Origin: DASXRA01 sp046734315
GTDB lineage: Bacteria > Actinomycetota > Actinomycetes > Mycobacteriales > Jatrophihabitantaceae
DNA length: 18,742 nucleotides
Direction: 5' to 3'
Assembly (NCBI GenBank): GCA_046734315.1
Contig: JBKPQY010000109.1
Coordinates: 1-18,742, forward strand
Position numbers and translations under genes: made by a program. The notes beneath the pieces were generated by a model that did not search any database, was not told where the DNA came from, and worked only from the letters and a program-made list of their open reading frames with translations. Shown one piece after another: positions 1 through 6,027 of this stretch; position 1 is the stretch's first letter; each line of letters begins with the position of its first letter.

Positions 1-18
1 CGAACCCCGCCCGGTTCG
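1..18. other. Short hairpin at the window edge
   Basis: Bases 1-6 (CGAACC) and 13-18 (GGTTCG) are perfect reverse complements around a six-base loop. It may be the end of a terminator for a gene lying left of the window, but no T-tract follows and the window edge cuts the context. The remaining bases up to the first gene (19-91) contain no promoter that I can defend. Confidence 0.25.
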
Positions 19-91
19 CGCAACCCGGACCATATCGAGAACCGGTGGAATTCGATGGATTATCTACCGGATACTAGAGGATGTGCGTGTG

Positions 92-673
92 ATGGACGAG
101 CAGTGGAGCGCCCCTTCCGGCCGGCGGCCGGGCCGATCCTCAGCGCGGCGGCGGCCGCCCCCGGATGGCATGTCTACCCTCGACCGGCTGCTCGCCTATG
201 AGGAGATCCGTCAGCTCGTCAACCGCTACGCGCTCGCCGTCAACATGCGCGACCTCGATGCGCTGGTCGAACTGTTCGTCGACGACGTCAGCGTCGGAGA
301 CGGACGCCACGGGCGGCAGGCGCTCGCCGATCTCTTCCGGCTGCGCAGTGGCGACGCCGAGGTCGATGTCCTCGAGGTCACGACGCAGGTCACCGACCTC
401 ATCGACGCCGACCATGCCGCCGGCACGGTCTACAGCCGATGCGAGATGGGCTCGCCGGGCCGCTGGGCGCGCCAGTCGATCGCATACGAGGACGTCTACG
501 AGCGCCGTGGCGGCACGTGGTACTTCGTCAGCCGGGCGCATCTGCTGTTCTACGGCCTCGAGGTTCCCGAGCGTCCGCTCGACCAGCCGCCGGCGCGATG
601 GCCGCACAGTCCGGTCGGACGCGGCACCGTGCCCTACGACTGGCCGTCCTGGCAGGCGAGCCGCCGCGGCTGA
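92..673 (+). CDS. SnoaL-like / NTF2-fold family protein
   Basis: This is a small alpha+beta-barrel protein of the SnoaL_4/NTF2-like superfamily, which includes dehydratases, isomerases, ring-hydroxylating dioxygenase beta-like subunits and many proteins of unknown role in steroid and aromatic catabolic clusters. The diagnostic part is the N-terminal helix pair LLAYEEIRQLVNRYALAVNM, then DLDALVELFVDDV, and later a strand ending in YEDVYERRGGTWYFVSRAHL. The start is uncertain. AGAGG at 76-80 supports ATG 92 (or GTG 89), giving an Arg/Pro-rich N-terminal extension of about 26 residues unlike the family; ATG 170 would give a normal-looking 167-residue protein. The gene ends 29 bases from the convergent ligase stop. 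The catalytic activity and substrate cannot be told from sequence; a role in the local catabolic pathway is inferred from position only. Confidence 0.8.
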   Translation: MDEQWSAPSGRRPGRSSARRRPPPDGMSTLDRLLAYEEIRQLVNRYALAVNMRDLDALVELFVDDVSVGDGRHGRQALADLFRLRSGDAEVDVLEVTTQVTDLIDADHAAGTVYSRCEMGSPGRWARQSIAYEDVYERRGGTWYFVSRAHLLFYGLEVPERPLDQPPARWPHSPVGRGTVPYDWPSWQASRRG

Positions 674-675
674 GG

Positions 676-694
676 GCATGCGCAACGGCGATGC
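676..694. terminator. Possible hairpin between convergent genes
   Basis: GCAT(g)CGC at 676-683 and GCGATGC at 688-694 can pair through seven base pairs with one bulged G around an AACG loop. It lies in the 29-base gap between two convergent stop codons, where a bidirectional terminator would be expected. There is no T-tract on either strand, so this is only a weak candidate. Confidence 0.25.
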
Positions 695-702
695 TGCGGG
701 CG

Positions 703-2199
703 TCAGTTGCTCGAGCCGGTCAGTTCGGAGATCAGCACGCGGCGCAGCAGCTTGCCCGTGGCGCTGTAGGGCAGTTCCGTCCGCAGCACGATGTCGTCGG
801 GGGTGCGCGAACCGCGCAGCCGCTGCCGTACGAACGAAGAAACCTCCCGCGGGTCCAGGCGGCGCTCGTCCTCGGCGACGAGAACGGCGACCAGCCGCTG
901 CCCCCACTCGTCGTCCGGCACGCCGACGACCGCGGCGTCCCGGATACCCGGGAAGTCGACGAGCACTTCCTCGACCTCTTGCGGGGCGATGTTCTCCCCG
1001 CCGCGGATGATGGTGTCGTCCACGCGTCCGTTGAGGAAGACGTAACCTTCCTCGTCGATGCGGGCCAGGTCGCGCGTCGGGAACCAGCCCTCGGCGTCGA
1101 CCACCGATCCGCGGCCGCGGTAGTCGCCGCAGACCTGCGGCCCGCGCACCCAGAGCTCACCGAATTCGCCCTGCGCGACCTCCTGCCCCGACTCGTCGCG
1201 GATCTGCGCCTCGATACCCGGCACGAACCGGCCGATGGAGCCCAATCGCGCCCGGACGAGCGGGTCGTCCGAGGCGTGCGCCAGGCGGTGGTCCTCCGGC
1301 CCGAGCACTGCGATGGTCGAGCTCGTCTCGGTCAGGCCGTAGGCGTTGACGAAGTCGACGTTCGGGAAGGCGGCGAGGGCCGCCTCGAGCACGGCCGAGG
1401 GCATCCGGGCGCCGCCGTAGGCGAGCGTCCGCAGCGACGGTGTCTCCGCGGGTGCTCCGGCGAGGTGCTCGACGATGCGGGCAAGCATGGTCGGCACCAC
1501 CATCGCATTCGTGATCCCCTCGCGGCGGACGAGCTCGAGCCATCCTTGCGGGGAGAAGTCGGGCAGATAGACCATGCGCCGCCCGGCGTAGACGTTGGTC
1601 AGCGCCGCACCGACACCCGCGACGTGATACGGCGGGACGCTGATGAGAATGGCGTCGTCGTCGGCCGCGGACCCGAATTCGACGGTCTGAAGCACGTAGG
1701 CGATCAGGTTCTGATGCCGCAGCAGCGCCGCCTTGGGCGCCGCGGTGGTGCCGCTGGTGAACAGGATGACCGCGGCGTCCTCGTCGGCCGCAGGCTCCCC
1801 CTCCACCGGCGCCTGCTGCCGCGCCGCGGCCAGCCACTCATCCACGAGGTGGATCTTCCGGCCCGGCACGAGGTCGAGATGTTGGCGACCGACCACGACG
1901 TGCGGCGCGTCGAGTTGCTCCAGCAGCTCGGCAAGCTGGGCGGCGGTGAGCCGGTAGTTGAGCGGGCAGATCGGTACCCCGGCTCGTGCCGCGGCGAACA
2001 TGAGCGCGGGCAGGGCCGGCCCGTTGACGCCGAGGAAGGCAACACTGCCCGCGCCCGCCGCGCGGACCAGCGCAGCCCCGCCCGAGGCGAGGCGGTCGAG
2101 CTCGGCGTAGCTCAGCCCGTCGGCGCGGGTGCCCGTGGCCAACCGGTCGTCGTAACTGGCCGCAGCCATGTCGAGCACCAACTCGATACCCACGTACAC
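703..2199 (-). CDS. Class I adenylate-forming acyl-CoA ligase (FadD-like)
   Basis: ATP-dependent acid:CoA ligase of the ANL superfamily, making an acyl-adenylate and then an acyl-CoA; cytosolic. The phosphate-binding A3 motif begins with TSGTT at residues 148-152 and reads TSGTTAAPKAA, so two glycines of the usual TSGTTGxPKG are alanine. The aromatic/adenine motif is NAYGLTETS, the hinge region reads FLNGRVDDTIIRGGENI, and the A10 catalytic lysine lies in YSATGK near the C-terminus. The length of 498 aa is normal. GTG 2199 is the longest start; GTG 2193, five bases after GCGAGG, is better placed and would drop two residues. It diverges from the TetR regulator across a palindrome and is probably repressed by it (inference). 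The substrate is unknown; medium-chain, aryl or terpenoid acids are all possible. Confidence 0.93.
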   Translation of the reverse strand: MYVGIELVLDMAAASYDDRLATGTRADGLSYAELDRLASGGAALVRAAGAGSVAFLGVNGPALPALMFAAARAGVPICPLNYRLTAAQLAELLEQLDAPHVVVGRQHLDLVPGRKIHLVDEWLAAARQQAPVEGEPAADEDAAVILFTSGTTAAPKAALLRHQNLIAYVLQTVEFGSAADDDAILISVPPYHVAGVGAALTNVYAGRRMVYLPDFSPQGWLELVRREGITNAMVVPTMLARIVEHLAGAPAETPSLRTLAYGGARMPSAVLEAALAAFPNVDFVNAYGLTETSSTIAVLGPEDHRLAHASDDPLVRARLGSIGRFVPGIEAQIRDESGQEVAQGEFGELWVRGPQVCGDYRGRGSVVDAEGWFPTRDLARIDEEGYVFLNGRVDDTIIRGGENIAPQEVEEVLVDFPGIRDAAVVGVPDDEWGQRLVAVLVAEDERRLDPREVSSFVRQRLRGSRTPDDIVLRTELPYSATGKLLRRVLISELTGSSN

Positions 2200-2220
2200 C
2201 TCGCCCGCTCTGGCCGACAG

Positions 2221-2247
2221 GTTATAGCTATATTAATCAACTATAAC
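2221..2247. promoter_or_regulatory. Palindrome in the ligase/TetR divergent region, candidate operator
   Basis: GTTATAG (2221-2227) and CTATAAC (2241-2247) form a perfect 7-bp inverted repeat with a 13-base AT-rich spacer, an AT island in otherwise very GC-rich DNA. On the minus strand it supplies TATAAC, a plausible -10 element 22 bases ahead of the ligase start. Such an element between a TetR gene and its divergent neighbour is the classic place for an operator. The site itself is seen; binding is inferred. Confidence 0.55.
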
Positions 2248-2252
2248 TCCAA

Positions 2253-2308
2253 CACGCGCACGGAAGGAACTGCCGGACCGGCCGCCACGCGCACGGAAGG
2301 AACTGCCG
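2253..2308. repeat. Two copies of a 23-bp perfect direct repeat
   Basis: Bases 2253-2275 and 2286-2308 are identical over 23 bp (beginning CACGCGCACGG and ending GGAACTGCCG), with a 33-bp period, close to three helical turns. A 12-base core, CGCACGGAAGGA, occurs a third time around 3007-3018, where it includes the Shine-Dalgarno sequence of the gene at 3024. The repeat may be a second binding site upstream of the regulator, part of its leader RNA, or a simple tandem duplication. Confidence 0.8.
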
Positions 2309-2319
2309 CATCCGGCAGT
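2302..2319. other. Hairpin in the TetR upstream region
   Basis: ACTGCCG (2302-2308) and CGGCAGT (2313-2319) make a perfect 7-bp stem with loop CATC. The left arm is the tail of the second direct repeat. A further 6-bp stem, GCCGCC/GGCGGC (2321-2326 with 2333-2338), follows at once. No T-tract follows. If transcription starts upstream of the repeats these would fold in the leader RNA of the regulator; otherwise they are only DNA inverted repeats. Confidence 0.45.
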
Positions 2320-2352
2320 CGCCGCCTGGCTCGGCGGCGGGCGCCGGGCAGT

Positions 2353-2374
2353 ATTCTTACGGTGTACAGATCGA
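2353..2374 (+). promoter_or_regulatory. Candidate promoter/operator of the TetR gene (shared motif)
   Basis: This 22-base segment begins ATTCTTAC, has three variable bases, then GTACAGATCGA. It matches 18 of 22 positions with a segment overlapping the amidohydrolase promoter (4519-4540, minus strand). It contains an imperfect dyad centred on TAC-NNN-GTA, and TACAGA at 2365-2370 could serve as a -10 element 21 bases before the regulator start. No good -35 is seen. The likely role is autoregulation by the adjacent TetR protein (inference). Confidence 0.5.
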
Positions 2375-2391
2375 CGAGCGCAGGAGGGTGG

Positions 2392-3027
2392 ATGACGGCC
2401 AGGTCGCTGACCGAATCCGCGATCGTCGACGCCGCGCTGCAGATCGTCCGGCGCTCCGGGATCGAGTCGCTTTCGATGCGTGCGCTCTCCCGCGAGCTCG
2501 GGATGTCGCCCATGGCCGCGTACTACTACGTGGCGAGCAAGGAAGAACTGCTCGACCTCGTCGCCGCACGCGCGCTCGCCGACCTGCCCGTGCCGGAGTC
2601 CGCCGGTGCGGCCTGGCCGGTGCGGCTGCGAGCGGTCATCGACCACATCGACAAGGCGCTGCGCGAATACCGCGGCGTCGGCGAGGTGCTGCTGGACCGC
2701 ATGCACCACACACAGAAGCACGTGATGCGCGCCATCATGGAGATCCTGTCCGAGGCCGGGTTCTCCCACGCCGAGGTCGCGATGGCGTACGCGTTGATCC
2801 ACACCTACCTGTTCGGCCGCTACCGCGTCACCATGACCGCACCGCCTCCAGTGAGGGACGCCGACGGCGACCCGGTCGGCGACGCGGAGGACATCGTGTC
2901 GCGGGTCGGCCCGCTGAGCGCCACCCTCCACGGGCGCGATTACTACGACTTCGGCGTGGACACCTTGATCAAGGGGCTCGAGAGCCGACTCGCCGCCGCA
3001 AGACCCGCACGGAAGGAGACGCCATGA
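2392..3027 (+). CDS. TetR/AcrR-family transcriptional regulator
   Basis: A 211-residue one-component repressor, the usual length for the family. The N-terminal helix-turn-helix spans about residues 5-52 (SLTESAIVDAALQIVRRSG, then LSMRALSRELGMSPMAAYYYV, then ASKEELLDLV). The remainder is the helical ligand-binding and dimerisation domain, whose ligand cannot be predicted; in catabolic clusters of this kind it is often an acyl-CoA intermediate. ATG 2392 is chosen because GGAGGG sits at 2383-2388 and the helix-turn-helix starts straight after it; the open frame extends much further upstream only because it is antisense to the ligase. The gene overlaps the next one by ATGA and is divergent from the ligase, so it probably controls that promoter, itself and the amidohydrolase (inference). 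Confidence 0.93.
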   Translation: MTARSLTESAIVDAALQIVRRSGIESLSMRALSRELGMSPMAAYYYVASKEELLDLVAARALADLPVPESAGAAWPVRLRAVIDHIDKALREYRGVGEVLLDRMHHTQKHVMRAIMEILSEAGFSHAEVAMAYALIHTYLFGRYRVTMTAPPPVRDADGDPVGDAEDIVSRVGPLSATLHGRDYYDFGVDTLIKGLESRLAAARPARKETP

Positions 3028-3356
3028 CCGGACCAGGTGACAACGAGCTCCCCGATGGGCTCCACGAGGAGGAAGAGGCCCTGGGGGTGCCCAGCTTCGA
3101 GCTCCTCGTCCGCCACGGCGAACCTATCGTGAGCGGCTCCTACTTCCTGCACCCGCCGCTACGGGCGGTCCGCGCGGAATGGGACGCCGCCGACCCGACG
3201 CGGCTCAACGTACGCGCCGACGACGGCAGTGACTGGTATGCGCAGGACGTGCCGCGCGCCGGGCTGGTGAACGTCGTCCTGCAGCCGGTGGGCGACCACC
3301 CGGCGCTCAAGCAGGCGCGGGCAGTCGCCGACCTCGCCGCGGAGGCGGACGGCTGA
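3024..3356 (+). CDS. Hypothetical protein, 110 aa, coupled to the regulator
   Basis: I do not recognise this family. The start ATG overlaps the regulator stop (ATGA at 3024-3027) and is preceded by a strong GGAAGGAG at 3011-3018, so it is very probably translated. The protein is acidic at the N-terminus (LHEEEEALGVPSFELLVRHG), has a central stretch with Trp and Tyr (RAEWDAADPTRLNVRADDGS, then DWYAQDVPRAGLVNVVLQPV) and ends in an Ala-rich helix. No signal peptide, membrane segment or cysteine is present. Its position suggests a co-regulated accessory or effector protein. It ends two bases from the convergent amidohydrolase stop. Confidence 0.75.
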   Translation: MTGPGDNELPDGLHEEEEALGVPSFELLVRHGEPIVSGSYFLHPPLRAVRAEWDAADPTRLNVRADDGSDWYAQDVPRAGLVNVVLQPVGDHPALKQARAVADLAAEADG

Positions 3357-3358
3357 TT

Positions 3359-4495
3359 TCAGTCGGCCGCCGTGACATTGCCCGGCGGTTCGCCGATGTG
3401 CGGGAAGAGGTCGAGGAACGACCCGATCGTCACCCGCTTCCGCACCGCCGGGTCGACGCCGTCGAACAGTTCGTGCAGCGTCTTCTGCGTGTGGCCGTAG
3501 GTGCCTTCGAGGTGCGGGTAGTCGCTACCCCACATGACGTTCTGATAGCCCATCGACGCGATGGCGTCGACGGCGGTCTCGTCGTGCTGGAAGGACACGT
3601 ACACCTGGCGGTAGATGTACTCCTTCGGCAGCATCGACAGCTTCGGCCGAACGAACATGCCGTGCTGGCGATAGCCCTCGTTCATGCGGTCGCCCAAGAA
3701 CGGCGCCCAAGCGGCGCCGCCCTCGGCGATGAGCACCTTGAGGTCGGGGTGCCGGTCGAGGACGCCGCCTGCGATCAGCTGCGTCGTCGCCCGCTGCCCG
3801 CCGTAGGTGGTCTCGACGTAGTTCATGATCGCTCCGCCCGGGCCCCGGAACAGGACGGTCGTGCCGTCGGTGCCGATGTGGATCGTCAGCACCAGGCCGG
3901 TCTCGGCGAGCGCGGCCCACAGCGGCGCCCAGTACTCGTCGTTGTAGGTGGGCTTGCCCTTCGGCGGGACCGTCGGCAGGTACACCGCGTAGTACCCGAT
4001 CTCCTTCGCACGATAGGCCTCGGCGACGGTGTCCTGGATGTCGAGCAGCGGCAGTGTCGCGGTGGCGACCAGGCGATCGGGCGCGACGTTCTGGATCTCG
4101 TCCATCGCCCAGTCGTTGACCGCCTTCGCGCCCTCGCGCACGAGCACCGGGTCCTTGATCATATTCGACCACATGCCGAGGGAGGGGAAGGTCACCTCGC
4201 CCCAGATGCCTTCCTGGTCGAGATCCTTCAGCCGCTCGTAGGTGTTCGATGCGCCCGGCGGCCGCGCGCTCAACGTCTCGATCGTGTGGCCGGCGAACTC
4301 CCCTTCGCGGATCGGCTTCGGGAGCGGCCGCTCGAAAGACTCGCCGTCGATGTAGACGGTCTCCTTCGTGCCGTCGGGGCTCTTCACCGACCGTGGCATG
4401 CGCTCGGCCAGGTCGGCCGGCATGCGCTCGGTGAAGAGGTCAGCCGGCTCAAGGAAGTGCGAGTCGCCGGAGTTCGCCCAGATCTTGTCCTGCAT
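3359..4495 (-). CDS. Amidohydrolase-family metal-dependent hydrolase/decarboxylase (Amidohydro_2)
   Basis: A TIM-barrel protein of the amidohydrolase 2 (ACMSD-like) family, 378 aa, a normal length. Members hydrolyse C-N or C-C bonds or decarboxylate aromatic acids using a divalent metal. Visible site residues are D11 and H13 in SGDSHFLEP, H206 in LTIHIGTDG, and D325 in WGSDYPH. The position that is His in ACMSD (AHGGG) is Glu in IAEGGAAW, as in many actinobacterial members of unknown function. The start at ATG 4495 follows GAAGGG by six bases on the minus strand. A near-consensus promoter lies just upstream (4523-4551), so it can be made independently of the thioesterase gene ahead of it. The substrate is not predictable; hydrolytic cleavage of a ring-opened intermediate or decarboxylation are the main options. 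Confidence 0.9.
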   Translation of the reverse strand: MQDKIWANSGDSHFLEPADLFTERMPADLAERMPRSVKSPDGTKETVYIDGESFERPLPKPIREGEFAGHTIETLSARPPGASNTYERLKDLDQEGIWGEVTFPSLGMWSNMIKDPVLVREGAKAVNDWAMDEIQNVAPDRLVATATLPLLDIQDTVAEAYRAKEIGYYAVYLPTVPPKGKPTYNDEYWAPLWAALAETGLVLTIHIGTDGTTVLFRGPGGAIMNYVETTYGGQRATTQLIAGGVLDRHPDLKVLIAEGGAAWAPFLGDRMNEGYRQHGMFVRPKLSMLPKEYIYRQVYVSFQHDETAVDAIASMGYQNVMWGSDYPHLEGTYGHTQKTLHELFDGVDPAVRKRVTIGSFLDLFPHIGEPPGNVTAAD

Positions 4496-4518
4496 GGCCA
4501 GCCCTTCGTCGTGTCCCT

Positions 4519-4551
4519 TCGATTTATACGCTGTAAGAATTCATTGGTCAA
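4519..4551 (-). promoter_or_regulatory. Near-consensus promoter of the amidohydrolase with overlapping operator-like motif
   Basis: Read on the minus strand, TTGACC (4546-4551), a 17-base spacer and TATAAA (4523-4528) form an almost ideal housekeeping sigma promoter, 27 bases ahead of the ATG at 4495. The -10 region and half of the spacer lie inside the 22-base motif (4519-4540) also found upstream of the TetR gene. A repressor bound there would cover the -10, so repression by the local TetR protein is a reasonable inference. Confidence 0.75.
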
Positions 4552-4560
4552 CGAGGAGGT

Positions 4561-5070
4561 TCACAGCGTCGGGATGCCCAGCGCGTCCTGTTCGGCGAGC
4601 CAGCGGCGGTGCCGTTCGAAGTGCCCCGGGTCGCGCAGCACCATGACCGCTTCGGCCCGCCCGAGCAGCGCGCCGGTACTCGCCAGCGTCAGCTCACCCT
4701 CGACGTACCAGCGCTTCTCGTCCTTCTTCGTCACCCATGCCCGCGCCCGGAGGGGACGCTCGATGGGCACCGGCTTGACGTAGGTGACTCGCATGGTGCC
4801 CGTGACGGACAGCTGGCCGTTCAGCAGCGGGACGTGGCCCGTGACCTCGTCGAACATCGCCGCCGTCCACCCACCGTGGGCCACGCCCGGGCCGCCCTCG
4901 TGCTCGGCCGTGCAGATGAGCGTGGTCTGGACGGAACCGTCCGGTTGCAGTTCCTCGCGCCCGAGACCCAATCGACAGGCGCCCCGGCGCTCGCACGCAC
5001 GGCACAGGTACACGCCTCCGGCCGCAGACGCCGTCGAGAAGTCCGCTCCGGCCCACTCTTGATGACTCAC
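4561..5070 (-). CDS. PaaI-like hotdog-fold acyl-CoA thioesterase with N-terminal Cys cluster
   Basis: A 169-residue single-hotdog protein, likely a cytosolic acyl-CoA thioesterase. The core motif is GPGVAHGGWTAAMFDEVTG, with HGG at 65-67 and Asp74 on the central helix, followed by beta strands (VTGTMRVTYVKPVPIERPLR). The N-terminus carries C23-x2-C26-x5-C32, which looks like a small metal-binding or disulfide element and is not part of the minimal hotdog fold. The GTG start at 5070 follows AGAGG by ten bases. The gene is divergent from the molybdenum hydroxylase operon and upstream of the amidohydrolase. It could recycle CoA from dead-end intermediates or release the pathway product. The acyl group is unknown. 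Confidence 0.87.
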   Translation of the reverse strand: MSHQEWAGADFSTASAAGGVYLCRACERRGACRLGLGREELQPDGSVQTTLICTAEHEGGPGVAHGGWTAAMFDEVTGHVPLLNGQLSVTGTMRVTYVKPVPIERPLRARAWVTKKDEKRWYVEGELTLASTGALLGRAEAVMVLRDPGHFERHRRWLAEQDALGIPTL

Positions 5071-5160
5071 AGTCGAACTGCCTCTCGTTCTTGGCCAATC
5101 TAACTGTTATACCTATCCAATGCATTGTGTGATTTCTGCGATCGCCGTGGACCGGCGGGG
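5071..5160. promoter_or_regulatory. Divergent promoter region, thioesterase / Mo-hydroxylase operon
   Basis: An AT-rich segment separates the two start codons. GTTATACCTAT at 5106-5116 differs by one base from GTTATAGCTAT at 2221-2231; on the minus strand both give STATAAC, a -10-like element ahead of a leftward gene. TTGGCC (5091-5096), 17 bases and TATCCA (5114-5119) is a possible plus-strand promoter. CAATGCATTG at 5118-5127 is a perfect 10-bp palindrome. Which protein binds here is unknown. Confidence 0.5.
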
Positions 5161-6027
5161 ATGAAGGCAGCCGCCTTCGAATATGCCGCGCCGACGACGG
5201 TGGCGGAAGCGGTTGCGCTGCTCGCCGAGCGCGGCGACGACGCCTCCGTCCTCGCCGGTGGCCAGAGCCTGGTGCCGTTGCTCGCCCTCCGCCTCGCGGC
5301 CCCGGGGATCGTCGTCGACATCAACCGGGTGGCCGGACTGGACGAGGTCCGGCGCGAGAAGGGGCACGTGCACGTCGGTGCGCTCGTCCGCCACTCGGCG
5401 CTCACGAGGTCGGGTTCGGCCGCTGATGCGGTGCCACTGCTCGGTCTCGCCGCTCCGCTCATCGGGCACTTCCAGATCCGCAACCGCGGCACGGTCTGCG
5501 GTTCGCTGACGCACGCCGACGCCGCCGCCGAGTGGCCGCTGGTCGCCACGACCCTCGACGCCCAGATCGAACTGAAGAGCGCGGGCGGCGTGCGCACCGT
5601 GCGCGCCGTCGAGTTCTTCGAGGGACCCTTCATGACGGCTCGCAATGCCGAGGAACTGGCCGTGGGGGTGCGCTTCCCGGTGTGGCGCCCCGGCGCCGGA
5701 TTCGCCGTCGAGGAGTTCGCCCGCCGCAGCGGAGACTTCGCCATCGCCGGCGCGGCGTGCGGCGTCGAGGTCACTGACGGACGGGTGTCGCGGTGCGCGT
5801 TCGGGCTGCTCGGCCTCGCCGGCGTGCCGCTGCGTGCGCGGGCGGCCGAGGCGGCGGTCACCGGCAGCGCAGTGGGCGAGCTCGACCCGGAGGAGATAGC
5901 CCGAACCGCCACCGCCGACGTCGAGCCGCCGTCGGATGTCCACGCGAGCAGCCGGTACCGCCGTCGCGTGGGCGCGGCAATGGTCGCCAAGGCGTTCGCC
6001 AACGCGCTACGAAAGGCCCGCGAATGA
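5161..6027 (+). CDS. FAD-binding subunit of a molybdenum hydroxylase (CoxM-like)
   Basis: Medium subunit of a three-component molybdenum hydroxylase of the xanthine oxidase family. It carries FAD and passes electrons from the iron-sulfur subunit to an acceptor. The first FAD motif is AGGQSLVPLLALR and the second is NRGTVCGSLTHADAAAEWP; the C-terminal domain with SSRYRRRVGAAMVAKAF is also typical. ATG 5161 gives 288 residues, the usual length for this subunit, and begins with the family's MKAAAFEYAAP; a possible in-frame TTG at 5125 adds residues foreign to the family. The ribosome site (GGCGGGG) is unusually close to the ATG. This is the first gene of a seven-gene operon and overlaps the next by ATGA. 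Confidence 0.93.
   Translation: MKAAAFEYAAPTTVAEAVALLAERGDDASVLAGGQSLVPLLALRLAAPGIVVDINRVAGLDEVRREKGHVHVGALVRHSALTRSGSAADAVPLLGLAAPLIGHFQIRNRGTVCGSLTHADAAAEWPLVATTLDAQIELKSAGGVRTVRAVEFFEGPFMTARNAEELAVGVRFPVWRPGAGFAVEEFARRSGDFAIAGAACGVEVTDGRVSRCAFGLLGLAGVPLRARAAEAAVTGSAVGELDPEEIARTATADVEPPSDVHASSRYRRRVGAAMVAKAFANALRKARE

Noticed and set aside
439..2391. Very long open frame on the plus strand running in front of the TetR gene
   Set aside because: It is antisense to the acyl-CoA ligase at 703-2199, whose protein carries all ANL motifs. The upstream part has no recognisable domain and results from high GC third positions; only the part from 2392 on is a real gene.
3398..4783. 461-codon plus-strand open frame opposite the amidohydrolase and thioesterase
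   Set aside because: Low-complexity Arg/Val/Asp-rich translation without domains; the minus-strand frames encode clear families with ribosome sites and a promoter.
5125..5160. TTG start giving the FAD subunit a 12-residue extension with CxxC
   Set aside because: No ribosome site, and the family's usual N-terminus and length are obtained from ATG 5161. The extension lies over promoter-like sequence.
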